Source: Croceitalea rosinachiae
GTDB lineage: Bacteria > Bacteroidota > Bacteroidia > Flavobacteriales > Flavobacteriaceae
Direction: 5' to 3'
DNA length: 64,000 nt
Assembly (NCBI RefSeq): GCF_031846445.1
Contig: NZ_JAVRHR010000001.1
Span: 434,001-498,000, forward strand
A program made the position numbers and the translations under genes. Shown in pieces: positions 1-7,424 of this stretch. A model generated the notes under the pieces. It saw nothing but the letters and a program-made list of their open reading frames with translations, was not told where the DNA came from and did no database searches. The first letter of the stretch is position 1; every line of letters starts with the position of its first letter.

Positions 1-717
1 ATCTATATTCAATATTTTAGAGCGCAACCCTTTAAAAGCAGCTAGAAAGTAATCTCTTGCCGCATAAAAAATGACCGGTAAGGAAAAGGCAAACATCAAC
101 CAGCGAAAAACAACTTTATATTGATCCAGCCAAAATTCTTCAACTTCAAAATATTCAGGAAAAGACAATAGCATAACATTACCAAATGCAAAGCCAGCTA
201 CACCCAACTTATACATCAAGCTTCGATCAACCGTTACTTTCTTTTTAGCAAAATCTTCCAATGAGATATTTGGCTCGTATCCAACTTTAGCAAGCAGAAC
301 AACCAATTCTTTTAAAGAAAAACCAGTAGTGGTATATGTAATGCGTACTTTCTTTTTCGGAAAATCTACTTGAGAACTTTTCACGCAAGAGTGTAATCGG
401 TTTAAGTTTTCCAACACCCAAATACAAGAACTACAATGAATATGGGGTATTAACAGTTGAACTACTTGAATACCTTCTTCATCAAACTCCACTAATTTGT
501 TTACAATATCATCATTGGCCAAATAATCAAATTTGCCCTCAACCATATTAGGTGTGGCGCCAGCACTCTTTTCTAAATCATAGTAATACGATAAGTCATT
601 GGTACTGAAAATCTCGTAAACCGTTTTGCAACCATTGCAGCAAAACACTTTGTCATCAAAGCATACCTTGACTTTGCCACTTGGCTCTCCACAATGGTAA
701 CATATTGAAGTATCCAT
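1..717 (-). CDS. ccoI: Copper-translocating P-type ATPase, CcoI/FixI type, N-terminal part (runs off the window)
   Basis: The 239 codons present start at ATG 717 on the minus strand and are open to base 1. I translated them by hand. Residues 6-9 (CYHC) and 26-30 (CCNGC) form the Cys-rich N-terminal metal-binding module typical of Bacteroidota CcoI proteins. A heavy-metal-associated domain follows, with the metal site CSSC at about residue 98. The first transmembrane segments start near residue 170. The ATPase core (DKTGT, CPC) lies outside the window. The family pumps copper for assembly of cbb3 cytochrome oxidase. The divergent Crp/Fnr gene fits control by oxygen. The exact metal is inferred from family and context. 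Confidence 0.85.
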   Translation of the reverse strand, partial: MDTSICYHCGEPSGKVKVCFDDKVFCCNGCKTVYEIFSTNDLSYYYDLEKSAGATPNMVEGKFDYLANDDIVNKLVEFDEEGIQVVQLLIPHIHCSSCIWVLENLNRLHSCVKSSQVDFPKKKVRITYTTTGFSLKELVVLLAKVGYEPNISLEDFAKKKVTVDRSLMYKLGVAGFAFGNVMLLSFPEYFEVEEFWLDQYKVVFRWLMFAFSLPVIFYAARDYFLAAFKGLRSKILNID

Positions 718-771
718 TCACATTTGCATTATACCTTTTACAAAAGTGGTTCATGGGTAATTCTTAAAACA

Positions 772-783
772 TGATATTTGTCA
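772..783. promoter_or_regulatory. Fnr-type dyad in the ccoI-fnr intergenic region
   Basis: TGATATTTGTCA differs at two of 12 positions from the perfect palindrome at 1677-1688. Its centre (777.5) lies about 41.5 bp from a likely start of transcription for the P-ATPase gene: read on the minus strand, CACTTTTG (748-741) is one base off TAnnTTTG. That is a class II activator position. Site and binding protein are inferred. Confidence 0.5.
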
Positions 784-951
784 GCTTTTAAAAATATAAC
801 CCCCAGTACATTTGTGATATGGGAAACTGAATTTAATTGAGGAGAAAACTACATCAATATCATAAAATGGTAAATTTTATTATTTAAAAAATTATGAACT
901 CTAATTCACTTATAATCAGTATATTTAAGTATCAGGTAAATTATTTCCATT

Positions 952-1644
952 ATGGAAGAAAGCAGATGTGAAAATTGTATTGTAAGACAGTTCAATTCGC
1001 TTCGTGCCATGAGCAAAGAAGAGTTGAAACAGGTGTCAGATTCCAAGACTACAAAAAGCATTAAAAAAGGAGAACCACTATTTCAAGAGGGCGATAAATT
1101 GAATGGTGTATATTGTGTTCGTAATGGGGTCTCCAAACTATCCAAACTAAGCCCAAACGGTAAAGATCAAATTGTAAAATTAGCAACCAAAGGCGAAGTT
1201 ATGGGGCAACGCTCCGTTATTGCTGAAGAGTCAACCAACTTATCTGCTATTGCGGTGAGCGATATGGAGGTTTGTTTTATTCCAAAAGACAGTATCAATT
1301 CTACCTTGCACAAAAACCCAAACTTTACACTGGAGGTGCTCCGCCATATGGCACATGATTTAAAAGAAGCTGATGATGTCATTGTCAATATGTCTCAAAA
1401 AACCGTAAAGCAACGAATTGCAGAGGCTTTTTTATATCTTAAAAATAATTTTGGGGAAGATGATGAAGGGTTCTTAAAACTGACCTTATCACGAGAAGAT
1501 ATTGCCAATGTGGTGGGTACCGCTACTGAGTCTGCAATAAGAATTATTTCAGAATTCAAGAAAAAGGGGTTAATATATACTTCTGGAAAACGGATTAGGG
1601 TTGCCGATGCCCGTAAACTTCAAGACATGGCCGAAGGTTTTTAA
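952..1644 (+). CDS. Crp/Fnr family transcription regulator
   Basis: A 230-residue protein with a cyclic-nucleotide-binding-like beta-barrel (about 25-125), a dimerisation helix (about 128-155) and a C-terminal winged helix-turn-helix. The recognition segment near residues 180-200 (SREDIANVVGTATESAIR) is typical of Fnr/Crp proteins. Cysteines are C6, C9, C55 and C108, so there is an N-terminal CxxC but not the four-cysteine spacing of E. coli FNR. It lies divergent to the ccoI-type gene and upstream of a universal stress gene, both preceded by similar dyads, so control of microaerobic respiration is likely. Iron-sulfur binding cannot be settled from sequence. Confidence 0.88.
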   Translation: MEESRCENCIVRQFNSLRAMSKEELKQVSDSKTTKSIKKGEPLFQEGDKLNGVYCVRNGVSKLSKLSPNGKDQIVKLATKGEVMGQRSVIAEESTNLSAIAVSDMEVCFIPKDSINSTLHKNPNFTLEVLRHMAHDLKEADDVIVNMSQKTVKQRIAEAFLYLKNNFGEDDEGFLKLTLSREDIANVVGTATESAIRIISEFKKKGLIYTSGKRIRVADARKLQDMAEGF

Positions 1645-1676
1645 CCCTATACTTAAGCATCCCCTTTTTCAAAACC

Positions 1677-1688
1677 TGACATATGTCA
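1677..1688. promoter_or_regulatory. Perfect 12-bp Fnr-type palindrome upstream of the universal stress gene
   Basis: TGACATATGTCA is its own reverse complement. About 22 bp downstream is TAATTTTA (1711-1718), close to the TAnnTTTG -7 element, which would place the dyad centre near -41.5. A related dyad sits at 772-783. The likely binder is the Crp/Fnr protein encoded next door (inferred). Confidence 0.55.
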
Positions 1689-1740
1689 TAGTATTGCTTG
1701 TTATGCGACCGTAATTTTATTCCATCTTTAAAAAATTGGG

Positions 1741-2640
1741 ATGAAACGTATTTTAATACCTACAGATTTTTCAGAAAATGCCTGGAATGCCATTTCTTAT
1801 GCCATGCAACTATTCCATCAAGAAGTTTGTGAGTTCTTTCTTTTGAACACCTATACGCCAGTGATACCAAGCAGCCGCTTTATGGCTCCAATAATAGACG
1901 GTGTTCGAATAGAAGACGCTATTCGTTATAATTCTGAAACCGGATTGTTGAATACCGTTGAGCGCATAAAATCTGAGTTCTGTAATGACAAACACAGTTT
2001 TAAAACTATTTCATCATTCAATCTTTTGGTTGATGAGGTTAAAGATTTAGTTGACACGTATAATATTGACTTGGTCGTTACCGGCACTAAAGGTGCCTCA
2101 GGCATGGATGAAGTTTTTATGGGTAGCAATACCGTGCGTATCATTAAGAGTACAAAAAAATGTCCAGTTCTTGCCATTCCGCAACATTTTGATTTTTCGG
2201 TGCCAACTGAGATTGCATTTGCTACCGATTTTAATCGATTTTATACTTTATCAGAACTTTATTCATTAATTGAAATGGCAAAATCGTTCCATGCGACCAT
2301 TCGTATCGTTCATGTGCAATATGAAATTAAAGCGCTTACCGAGCTACAGCAATTCAACCTTAATATGTTGCGAAAATACTTTGCAGAAATTGAGCACTAC
2401 GTTCACACAGTATCGGAACTAAATTCCGTTTCACAGTCTTTGGAAGTGTTTTCAGAAGAGTTGGGTATTCACCTATTGGCCATGCTCAATTACCAGCACA
2501 GTTATATGGAACGTATGACGCGTGAGCCAATTGTAAAACGAGCTGCTTTTCATACTCAAATTCCATTATTGGTTATTCCTGAACTAGGTATGGAAGCCAA
2601 TTCATGGCATAATCCTAAGCGAGAAATGGCCAAAACTTAA
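1741..2640 (+). CDS. Universal stress protein, tandem UspA domains
   Basis: A 299-residue cytoplasmic protein with two Usp folds. The first (about 1-145) starts KRILIPTDFSENA and keeps the ATP-binding signature G-x2-G-x9-G-S at residues 116-130 (GTKGASG then MGSN). The second (about 155-285) has the strand pattern but lacks the glycine motif, so only the first half is likely to bind nucleotide. Transcription is probably switched on by the neighbouring Crp/Fnr protein through the palindrome at 1677-1688. Such two-domain Usp proteins commonly accompany cbb3 oxidase and fnr genes in flavobacteria. The exact stress is unknown. Confidence 0.88.
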   Translation: MKRILIPTDFSENAWNAISYAMQLFHQEVCEFFLLNTYTPVIPSSRFMAPIIDGVRIEDAIRYNSETGLLNTVERIKSEFCNDKHSFKTISSFNLLVDEVKDLVDTYNIDLVVTGTKGASGMDEVFMGSNTVRIIKSTKKCPVLAIPQHFDFSVPTEIAFATDFNRFYTLSELYSLIEMAKSFHATIRIVHVQYEIKALTELQQFNLNMLRKYFAEIEHYVHTVSELNSVSQSLEVFSEELGIHLLAMLNYQHSYMERMTREPIVKRAAFHTQIPLLVIPELGMEANSWHNPKREMAKT

Positions 2641-2758
2641 ACCCAGCACAAGATAGGATTGTATTCATAAAATCAATTTTGTTCAATTATTTATATATTA
2701 AGCAGTATTTTTTATAAAATATTCATCTTTTAATATTATACTAGTTGAAAATGGTTTA

Positions 2759-3055
2759 ATGATAAGAATAATATACAATTGGAAAGTAGAATCTAAAAAC
2801 TTGGAATCCTTCATTAAAGTATGGAAAAAAACAACTACAGAAATTCATAAGACAGTTAAAGGGGCAAGAGGGAGTTTTATGTTACAAAATGCTAAGGAAC
2901 CAACAAAAATAAAAACAATCGCAAGATGGGATTCCCTTGATGATTGGAAAAAATTTTGGCACGACAACAATCATAATCAAATGCAGTCCATGCATGATTT
3001 GGGAGAGCGAACCTCAGTAGAACAATTTAAAGAAATTGACGATTTTACAAAATAG
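2759..3055 (+). CDS. Small ABM-like (dimeric alpha-beta barrel) protein
   Basis: A 98-residue protein with no signal peptide. The pattern (IRIIYNWKV, helix, GARGSFML, KIKTIARWDS, helix with DDWKKFWHDN) fits the ferredoxin-like fold of antibiotic biosynthesis monooxygenase-type proteins, a family with very varied functions. It ends just before a rho-independent terminator and starts about 120 bp after the Usp gene, so it may be read alone. No catalytic residue can be assigned. Confidence 0.7.
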   Translation: MIRIIYNWKVESKNLESFIKVWKKTTTEIHKTVKGARGSFMLQNAKEPTKIKTIARWDSLDDWKKFWHDNNHNQMQSMHDLGERTSVEQFKEIDDFTK

Positions 3056-3076
3056 AAGTCGTAAATACCCATAAAC

Positions 3077-3106
3077 AAAAAAAACCTCAAAACTGAGAGG
3101 TTTTTT
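3077..3106 (+). terminator. Rho-independent terminator after the ABM-like gene
   Basis: AAAACCTC (3081-3088) pairs with GAGGTTTT (3097-3104) around an 8-nt loop and ends in a T run. The A-rich left arm means that it may also work on the minus strand. Confidence 0.8.
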
Positions 3107-3107
3107 C

Positions 3108-3120
3108 GTGCGGGCGGAGA
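3108..3120. repeat. Duplicated 3' end of tRNA-Leu
   Basis: GTGCGGGCGGAGA repeats exactly the 13 bp at 3229-3241, which are the 3' end of the tRNA-Leu gene plus one flanking base. The rest of the tRNA is not present here. It looks like a remnant of a tandem copy or of a past insertion at the tRNA end. Confidence 0.65.
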
Positions 3121-3126
3121 TACTTA

Positions 3127-3149
3127 CTTCGACTGCGCTCAGTATGAAC
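3127..3149. repeat. Short intergenic repeat of the flavobacterial type
   Basis: The 23-bp stretch contains the small dyad ACTG-CGCT-CAGT (3132-3143). Read on the other strand it resembles the GAGCGCAGTCGAAG elements scattered between genes in many Bacteroidota. I recognise the sequence type from experience; copy number needs a genome search. Confidence 0.5.
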
Positions 3150-3196
3150 TTCTCGTCTCTTCAATATTTTCCAAAATCAAATCTTACGTGAAATAA

Positions 3197-3224
3197 AAAA
3201 GCTTCTCGTTTCCAAGAAGCTTTT
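3197..3224 (-). terminator. Terminator for tRNA-Leu
   Basis: AAAAGCTTCT (3197-3206) pairs perfectly with AGAAGCTTTT (3215-3224) around an 8-nt loop. It lies directly beyond the 3' end of the minus-strand tRNA and is followed on that strand by more T residues. Confidence 0.8.
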
Positions 3225-3229
3225 ATTTG

Positions 3230-3311
3230 TGCGGGCGGAGAGACTCGAACTCTCACACCTCGCGGCACTAGATCCTAAGTCTAGCGTGTCTACCAATTCC
3301 ACCACGCCCGC
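3230..3311 (-). tRNA. tRNA-Leu (anticodon UAG)
   Basis: The reverse complement folds as an 82-nt class II tRNA. The acceptor stem GCGGGCG pairs with CGCCCGC and the discriminator is A. The D arm carries GGTAGA. The anticodon stem CTAGA/TCTAG encloses CTTAGGA, giving anticodon TAG. A long variable arm follows, then the T loop TTCGAGT. CCA is not encoded. The long variable arm and A73 support leucine. Confidence 0.95.
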
Positions 3312-3321
3312 AAAAGGATTG

Positions 3322-3329
3322 CAAATATA
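3322..3329 (-). promoter_or_regulatory. -7 element of the tRNA-Leu promoter
   Basis: On the minus strand this reads TATATTTG, an exact match to TAnnTTTG, 10 bp before the tRNA 5' end. No clear -33 TTG with standard spacing was seen. Confidence 0.5.
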
Positions 3330-3439
3330 AATCAATTTTCTAATTGTGAAATAACAAATTTTAATTAATCGATAAGGCAACCAAAAAATGAAATTTGTTC
3401 CTTCGCATTTTGTAAATTTAGCATCCTTTAAAGAAATAC

Positions 3440-4828
3440 ATGGATCAAATAAAATCTTATATCGCAAGTCATAAAGACCGTTTTTTAAATGAATTGATTG
3501 AGTTACTTAAAATTCCCTCAATTAGTGCAGACCCTGCCTATTCAAAAGATGTTTTAAAGACTGCTGAAATGGTGGAACAATCTTTGAAAGATGCTGGCTG
3601 TGACATCACTGAAATCTGTGAGACCAAAGGATACCCAGTGGTATATGGTGAAAAGACGGTGGACTCGAAATTACCAACAATTTTGGTTTACGGACATTAT
3701 GATGTGCAACCGCCAGATCCAATGGACTTATGGACCTCACCACCTTTTGAGCCTGTCGTTAAAACAACAGAACTACATCCTGATGGTGCAATCTTTGCGC
3801 GTGGTGCCTGCGATGATAAAGGCCAAATGTACATGCACGTGAAAGCCATTGAATTCATGACCAAAAATGACTTACTACCCTGTAATGTAAAAATCATGAT
3901 TGAAGGTGAAGAAGAAGTAGGTAGTGATAGTTTGGCAGATTTTTTAGAAGACCATAAAGAGAAGCTCGCGAATGATATTATTTTGATTTCTGACACTGGC
4001 ATGATTGCCAATGATGTTCCTTCCATCACAACCGGCTTAAGAGGTTTAAGCTATGTTGAAGTTGAAGTCACTGGGCCTAATCGAGATTTGCATTCTGGTA
4101 TTTATGGAGGCGCCGTGCCTAATCCCATTAATGTACTGAACAAGATGATTGCTTCTTTGCATGATGAAGACAATAGAATCACTGTAGATCGTTTCTATGA
4201 TAAGGTTGAAGAAGTTTCTGCGGAAGAACGAGCTGAAATGGCAAAAGCGCCATTTGATTTAGAAGATTACAAAAATGCTTTGGATATTGATGATGTTTAT
4301 GGGGAAAAGGGGTACTCCACTTCAGAACGTTATTCGATAAGGCCAACCCTTGATGTTAATGGAATTTGGGGCGGCTACACAGGCGAAGGTGCCAAAACTG
4401 TAATAGCCAGCAAAGCCTATGCAAAAATTTCTATGCGATTGGTACCCCATCAAGATCCTGATGAGATTACAGAATTATTTATCAAACATTTTGAAGCTAT
4501 TGCCCCCAAAGGTGTGAAAGTGAAAGTGACTCCGCATCACGGCGGATTACCCTATGTTACGAATATGGATAGCCTAGGATATAAAGCTGCGGCAAAAGCC
4601 TATGAAAAAACCTTTGAGAAAACCCCGATACCCGAACGTACGGGCGGGAGTATTCCAATCGTAGCACTTTTTGAACAAGTTTTAAACAGCAAAACTATTC
4701 TAATGGGTTTTGGATTGGATAGTGATGCTATTCACTCTCCCAACGAACATTTTGGAGTTTGGAACTACTTAAAGGGTATTGAGACCATTCCTTATTTCTA
4801 TAAGTATTTTACGGAGATGAATTCCTAG
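3440..4828 (+). CDS. M20 family metallopeptidase (dipeptidase, carnosinase-like)
   Basis: A 462-residue cytoplasmic enzyme, the usual length for M20 dipeptidases. Metal-site motifs are visible: GHYDVQP with H86 and D88, the bridging D in ARGACDDKGQ, the catalytic EGEEEVGS, the metal ligand in LISDTG, and the late histidine in DAIHSPNEHF. A lid/dimerisation domain is inserted at about residues 195-350. The family hydrolyses dipeptides or N-acyl amino acids with two zinc or manganese ions. ATG 3440 is the first start and lies just downstream of an AT-rich leader. No operon partner is visible. Substrate unknown. Confidence 0.88.
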   Translation: MDQIKSYIASHKDRFLNELIELLKIPSISADPAYSKDVLKTAEMVEQSLKDAGCDITEICETKGYPVVYGEKTVDSKLPTILVYGHYDVQPPDPMDLWTSPPFEPVVKTTELHPDGAIFARGACDDKGQMYMHVKAIEFMTKNDLLPCNVKIMIEGEEEVGSDSLADFLEDHKEKLANDIILISDTGMIANDVPSITTGLRGLSYVEVEVTGPNRDLHSGIYGGAVPNPINVLNKMIASLHDEDNRITVDRFYDKVEEVSAEERAEMAKAPFDLEDYKNALDIDDVYGEKGYSTSERYSIRPTLDVNGIWGGYTGEGAKTVIASKAYAKISMRLVPHQDPDEITELFIKHFEAIAPKGVKVKVTPHHGGLPYVTNMDSLGYKAAAKAYEKTFEKTPIPERTGGSIPIVALFEQVLNSKTILMGFGLDSDAIHSPNEHFGVWNYLKGIETIPYFYKYFTEMNS

Positions 4829-4901
4829 TTAAGTTTTCCAACAACCTCATTACGTCTATATTTTACACCCTAAAATATAGTCCTATTTCAAAAACATTTA
4901 C

Positions 4902-4963
4902 TCTACACTTGTAGAATTAAAATATTTATTCTATGTTTGTAGAGTTAATTCTAATATTGTAGA
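4902..4963. promoter_or_regulatory. Three tandem BlaI-type operators
   Basis: Three 14-bp dyads fit TCTAnnnTTGTAGA: TCTACACTTGTAGA (4902-4915), TCTATGTTTGTAGA (4930-4943) and TCTAATATTGTAGA (4950-4963). The spacings are 28 and 20 bp. The TACA/TGTA core is the known site type of BlaI/MecI repressors. The first overlaps the -33 element, the second the -7 element, and the third ends two bases before the blaI start codon. Confidence 0.8.
4909..4939 (+). promoter_or_regulatory. Promoter of the blaI-M56 operon
   Basis: TTG (4909-4911), 20 bp, then TATGTTTG (4932-4939), an exact TAnnTTTG. Both boxes lie inside BlaI operators, so repressor would block polymerase directly. Confidence 0.7.
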
Positions 4964-4965
4964 AC

Positions 4966-5331
4966 ATGCAGTTGTCAAAAACAGAAGAAGAGCTTATGAA
5001 TATTTTATGGAAGCATAAAAAGGCTTTTATGAAAGATTTATTAGATGCATATGAAGAGCCAAAACCGGCGACCACAACGATAGCCACATTGTTAAAACGT
5101 ATGGCCGACAAAGGTTTTGTGGCCTATAATAGTTTTGGTCGATCAAGAGAATATTTTCCTCTTGTAAAAAAGAAAGATTATTTCTCAAAGCATGTGAACG
5201 GATTGATCAAAAACTTTTTCAACGATAGCCCTACTCAATTTGCATCGTTTTTCACTCAATCAACTGATTTGAGCAAAACGGAACTGCAAGAATTGAAACA
5301 GCTCATAGATCAAGAAATAAAAAGAAAATAG
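4966..5331 (+). CDS. BlaI/MecI/CopY family transcription repressor
   Basis: A 121-residue protein with the family's N-terminal winged helix (about 1-75), including ELMNILWKHK and PATTTIATLLKRMADKGFV, and a C-terminal dimerisation helix region. BlaI proteins repress their own operon as dimers and are cut by a partner M56 protease. The gene is followed after one base by the M56 gene and preceded by three matching operators, so autoregulation is strongly suggested. What signal the pair senses is not known; no beta-lactamase gene is nearby. Confidence 0.9.
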   Translation: MQLSKTEEELMNILWKHKKAFMKDLLDAYEEPKPATTTIATLLKRMADKGFVAYNSFGRSREYFPLVKKKDYFSKHVNGLIKNFFNDSPTQFASFFTQSTDLSKTELQELKQLIDQEIKRK

Positions 5332-5332
5332 C

Positions 5333-7306
5333 ATGCTTTTATACCTATTAAAATCTGCGGCTTGTATGGCCATATTCTTGCTCTTCTACAAGCTTTTATT
5401 GGAAAAAGAGCAGATGCATATATTTAAGCGGTTTTATCTTCTGGCAGGATTAATTGCTTCTTTAGTAATACCATCATTGGTTTTTGTAGCGTATATTGAA
5501 CCTACTACTACATATGCTACTACCCAAGTAGTAAGCGAACCAAATATAACAACGACAACTCGACCTGAAGCTATTGACGTTATCAATTGGATTTTAATAG
5601 TCAAGACCATTTATGCTTTAGGCCTTATTGGTTTTGGGTTTCAATTTTTCAAAAATCTACTTCAAATTATCAATCGAATTCGAAAGAACCCTAAACTAAA
5701 ACAACAATTCAGCATCAAAGTATTGCTAAAAGAACAACTTCCACCACATACTTTTTTTAGATATGTTTTTTTAAACAAAATTAAGTTTGAAGAGCATACC
5801 ATACCTGATGAAGTTTTGTTACATGAAGACGTACATGCCAAGCAATGTCATAGTATTGACGTTGTTTTTATAGAGCTCTTGCAAGTTATTCTATGGTTTA
5901 ACCCTATGGTCTTTTTCTTTAAAAAATGTATCAAGCTAAATCATGAATTTCTAGCAGATAGTGCTGTCTTAAAAAAGACCACATCCACAAGTAATTATCA
6001 AAATACGCTATTGTCCTATTTATCACGGGATAGTCATAACAAATATCAGTCAATCAAAATGGCCAATGCCATTAATTATTCATCAATCAAAAAACGATTT
6101 AAAATCATGAAAAAAGAAACCTCAAAAAGAGCAGTTTTACTGCGCAGTATTTTAGTAGTACCCCTATTTGTAATTTTATTGTACGGATTTAGCGAAACAA
6201 AATCTGTTCAAAAAAAAGAAAAACCAAACAATACTTCCATAAATAATAATTTGTATGAAAAAAATGTTCAAGAAGGCGCTTCACGAAAACTAATGGCGGA
6301 GTATAATGCACTAGCTAAAAAATATAATGAGATGGACCGCGACAACATGCGGATTCTTGGTCATGATGTAGCCCGTTTGGAATACATATATGGCCTAATG
6401 TCTGACAAACAAAAAGCAGATGCCGAACCTTTTCCTGATTTTCCAGAGCCGCCGCCCGCACCAAAAGCACCTAGAATTGATGAAGTTTCCCCTTCTGAAC
6501 CAATTTCAAAGGTTTCAAAGGAAGAATCTATAGAGGCTCCGAAACCACCTAGTCCTAAAAAGGTAAAAAAAGCAGCCATCACACCACCTGCCCCTCCAGA
6601 GCCCTTAGAACCGCTTGACCATGTCATTGAAATGGCAAAAAGAGGAGCCACTTTTTATCTCGAGGATAAAAAGATTTCGTCAGCCAAAGCAATTGAGCTT
6701 TTAAAGAAAGATAAAAGCTTGAACATTTCAACTACAGGAAGCAAATCAAAAAATCCACAGGTTAGAATTTCTGAAAAACCTATTACCATCAAAAAATCTT
6801 CTGCTTCTAGAATTTCAATAGAGACCGGTAGTATTACAGTAAATGGTAATGAACTTTTTTACAGTACCAGGAATGGCATTACAAGTTATTTCAATGAAAA
6901 AGGCGAACAAGTAAATCGTCAAGGTCAAAAACTTGAAGAACCATTAAAAAAGAATCCTACTTTTTATTTTAATGGAAATAGAGTTTCTTCGGTTAAAGCA
7001 CGTCAATTATTGCAAAACAACAAATCGATTCAGGTTGCCACCGAAGATTTTTCTGAAGATGAGTATGCGATTGTTTTAACCGACCTAAGCAAAGTTTCTC
7101 ACAAGAATTACAACAAAAGCAATAACCCAAATTCAGTCATTGACCTAACAGAAATGATAGAAAAAGAGGCTTCGTTTTTCTATAACGATGAGCCCATCTC
7201 AACAGAAAGAGCATTGTGGTTAACTAAAAACACACAAATTGAAAGAGTGAACACCAAGGGCACCAAAAATGGAAAACCTAAAGTTTATTTTTGGAAAAAA
7301 GCATGA
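5333..7306 (+). CDS. BlaR1-like M56 membrane metalloprotease with a repeated extracytoplasmic domain
   Basis: A 657-residue partner of the BlaI gene. Membrane segments lie near residues 1-20, 35-55, 85-108, 178-197 and 270-288. The zinc protease motif is HEDVH at 164-168, with a probable third ligand in NHEFLAD (about 205). BlaR1-type proteins cleave BlaI when a ligand binds outside. Here the outer part is not a penicillin-binding domain. It has a proline-rich stretch (about 360-430) and three copies of a motif of the form FY-x5-IS-xx-KA-xx-LL-xxx-KS near 435-466, 538-570 and 608-642. The ligand is unknown. It probably acts as a cell-envelope stress sensor (inferred). Confidence 0.85.
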   Translation: MLLYLLKSAACMAIFLLFYKLLLEKEQMHIFKRFYLLAGLIASLVIPSLVFVAYIEPTTTYATTQVVSEPNITTTTRPEAIDVINWILIVKTIYALGLIGFGFQFFKNLLQIINRIRKNPKLKQQFSIKVLLKEQLPPHTFFRYVFLNKIKFEEHTIPDEVLLHEDVHAKQCHSIDVVFIELLQVILWFNPMVFFFKKCIKLNHEFLADSAVLKKTTSTSNYQNTLLSYLSRDSHNKYQSIKMANAINYSSIKKRFKIMKKETSKRAVLLRSILVVPLFVILLYGFSETKSVQKKEKPNNTSINNNLYEKNVQEGASRKLMAEYNALAKKYNEMDRDNMRILGHDVARLEYIYGLMSDKQKADAEPFPDFPEPPPAPKAPRIDEVSPSEPISKVSKEESIEAPKPPSPKKVKKAAITPPAPPEPLEPLDHVIEMAKRGATFYLEDKKISSAKAIELLKKDKSLNISTTGSKSKNPQVRISEKPITIKKSSASRISIETGSITVNGNELFYSTRNGITSYFNEKGEQVNRQGQKLEEPLKKNPTFYFNGNRVSSVKARQLLQNNKSIQVATEDFSEDEYAIVLTDLSKVSHKNYNKSNNPNSVIDLTEMIEKEASFFYNDEPISTERALWLTKNTQIERVNTKGTKNGKPKVYFWKKA

Positions 7307-7339
7307 AAATTGATATCAATAATATCACAAATCACTGTT

Positions 7340-7364
7340 AAAGCCTTCAATTAGAAGGCTTTTT
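7340..7364 (+). terminator. Terminator after the blaI-M56 operon
   Basis: AAAGCCTTC (7340-7348) pairs perfectly with GAAGGCTTT (7354-7362) around AATTA and ends in T residues. Confidence 0.85.
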
Positions 7365-7424
7365 CTGTAACAAATCATAAATACTTGCGTTCAATACTTA
7401 GATCAAACCAAAACGAGCACTATC

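Noticed and set aside
3344..3351. TTGTGAAA upstream of tRNA-Leu
   Set aside because: Lacks the full GTTGTGAAA, lies too close to the -7 element (18 bp) and has no second copy.
6361..6651. Long antisense reading frame over the M56 gene
   Set aside because: Mirror of the proline-rich coding stretch; composition and position mark it as a shadow.
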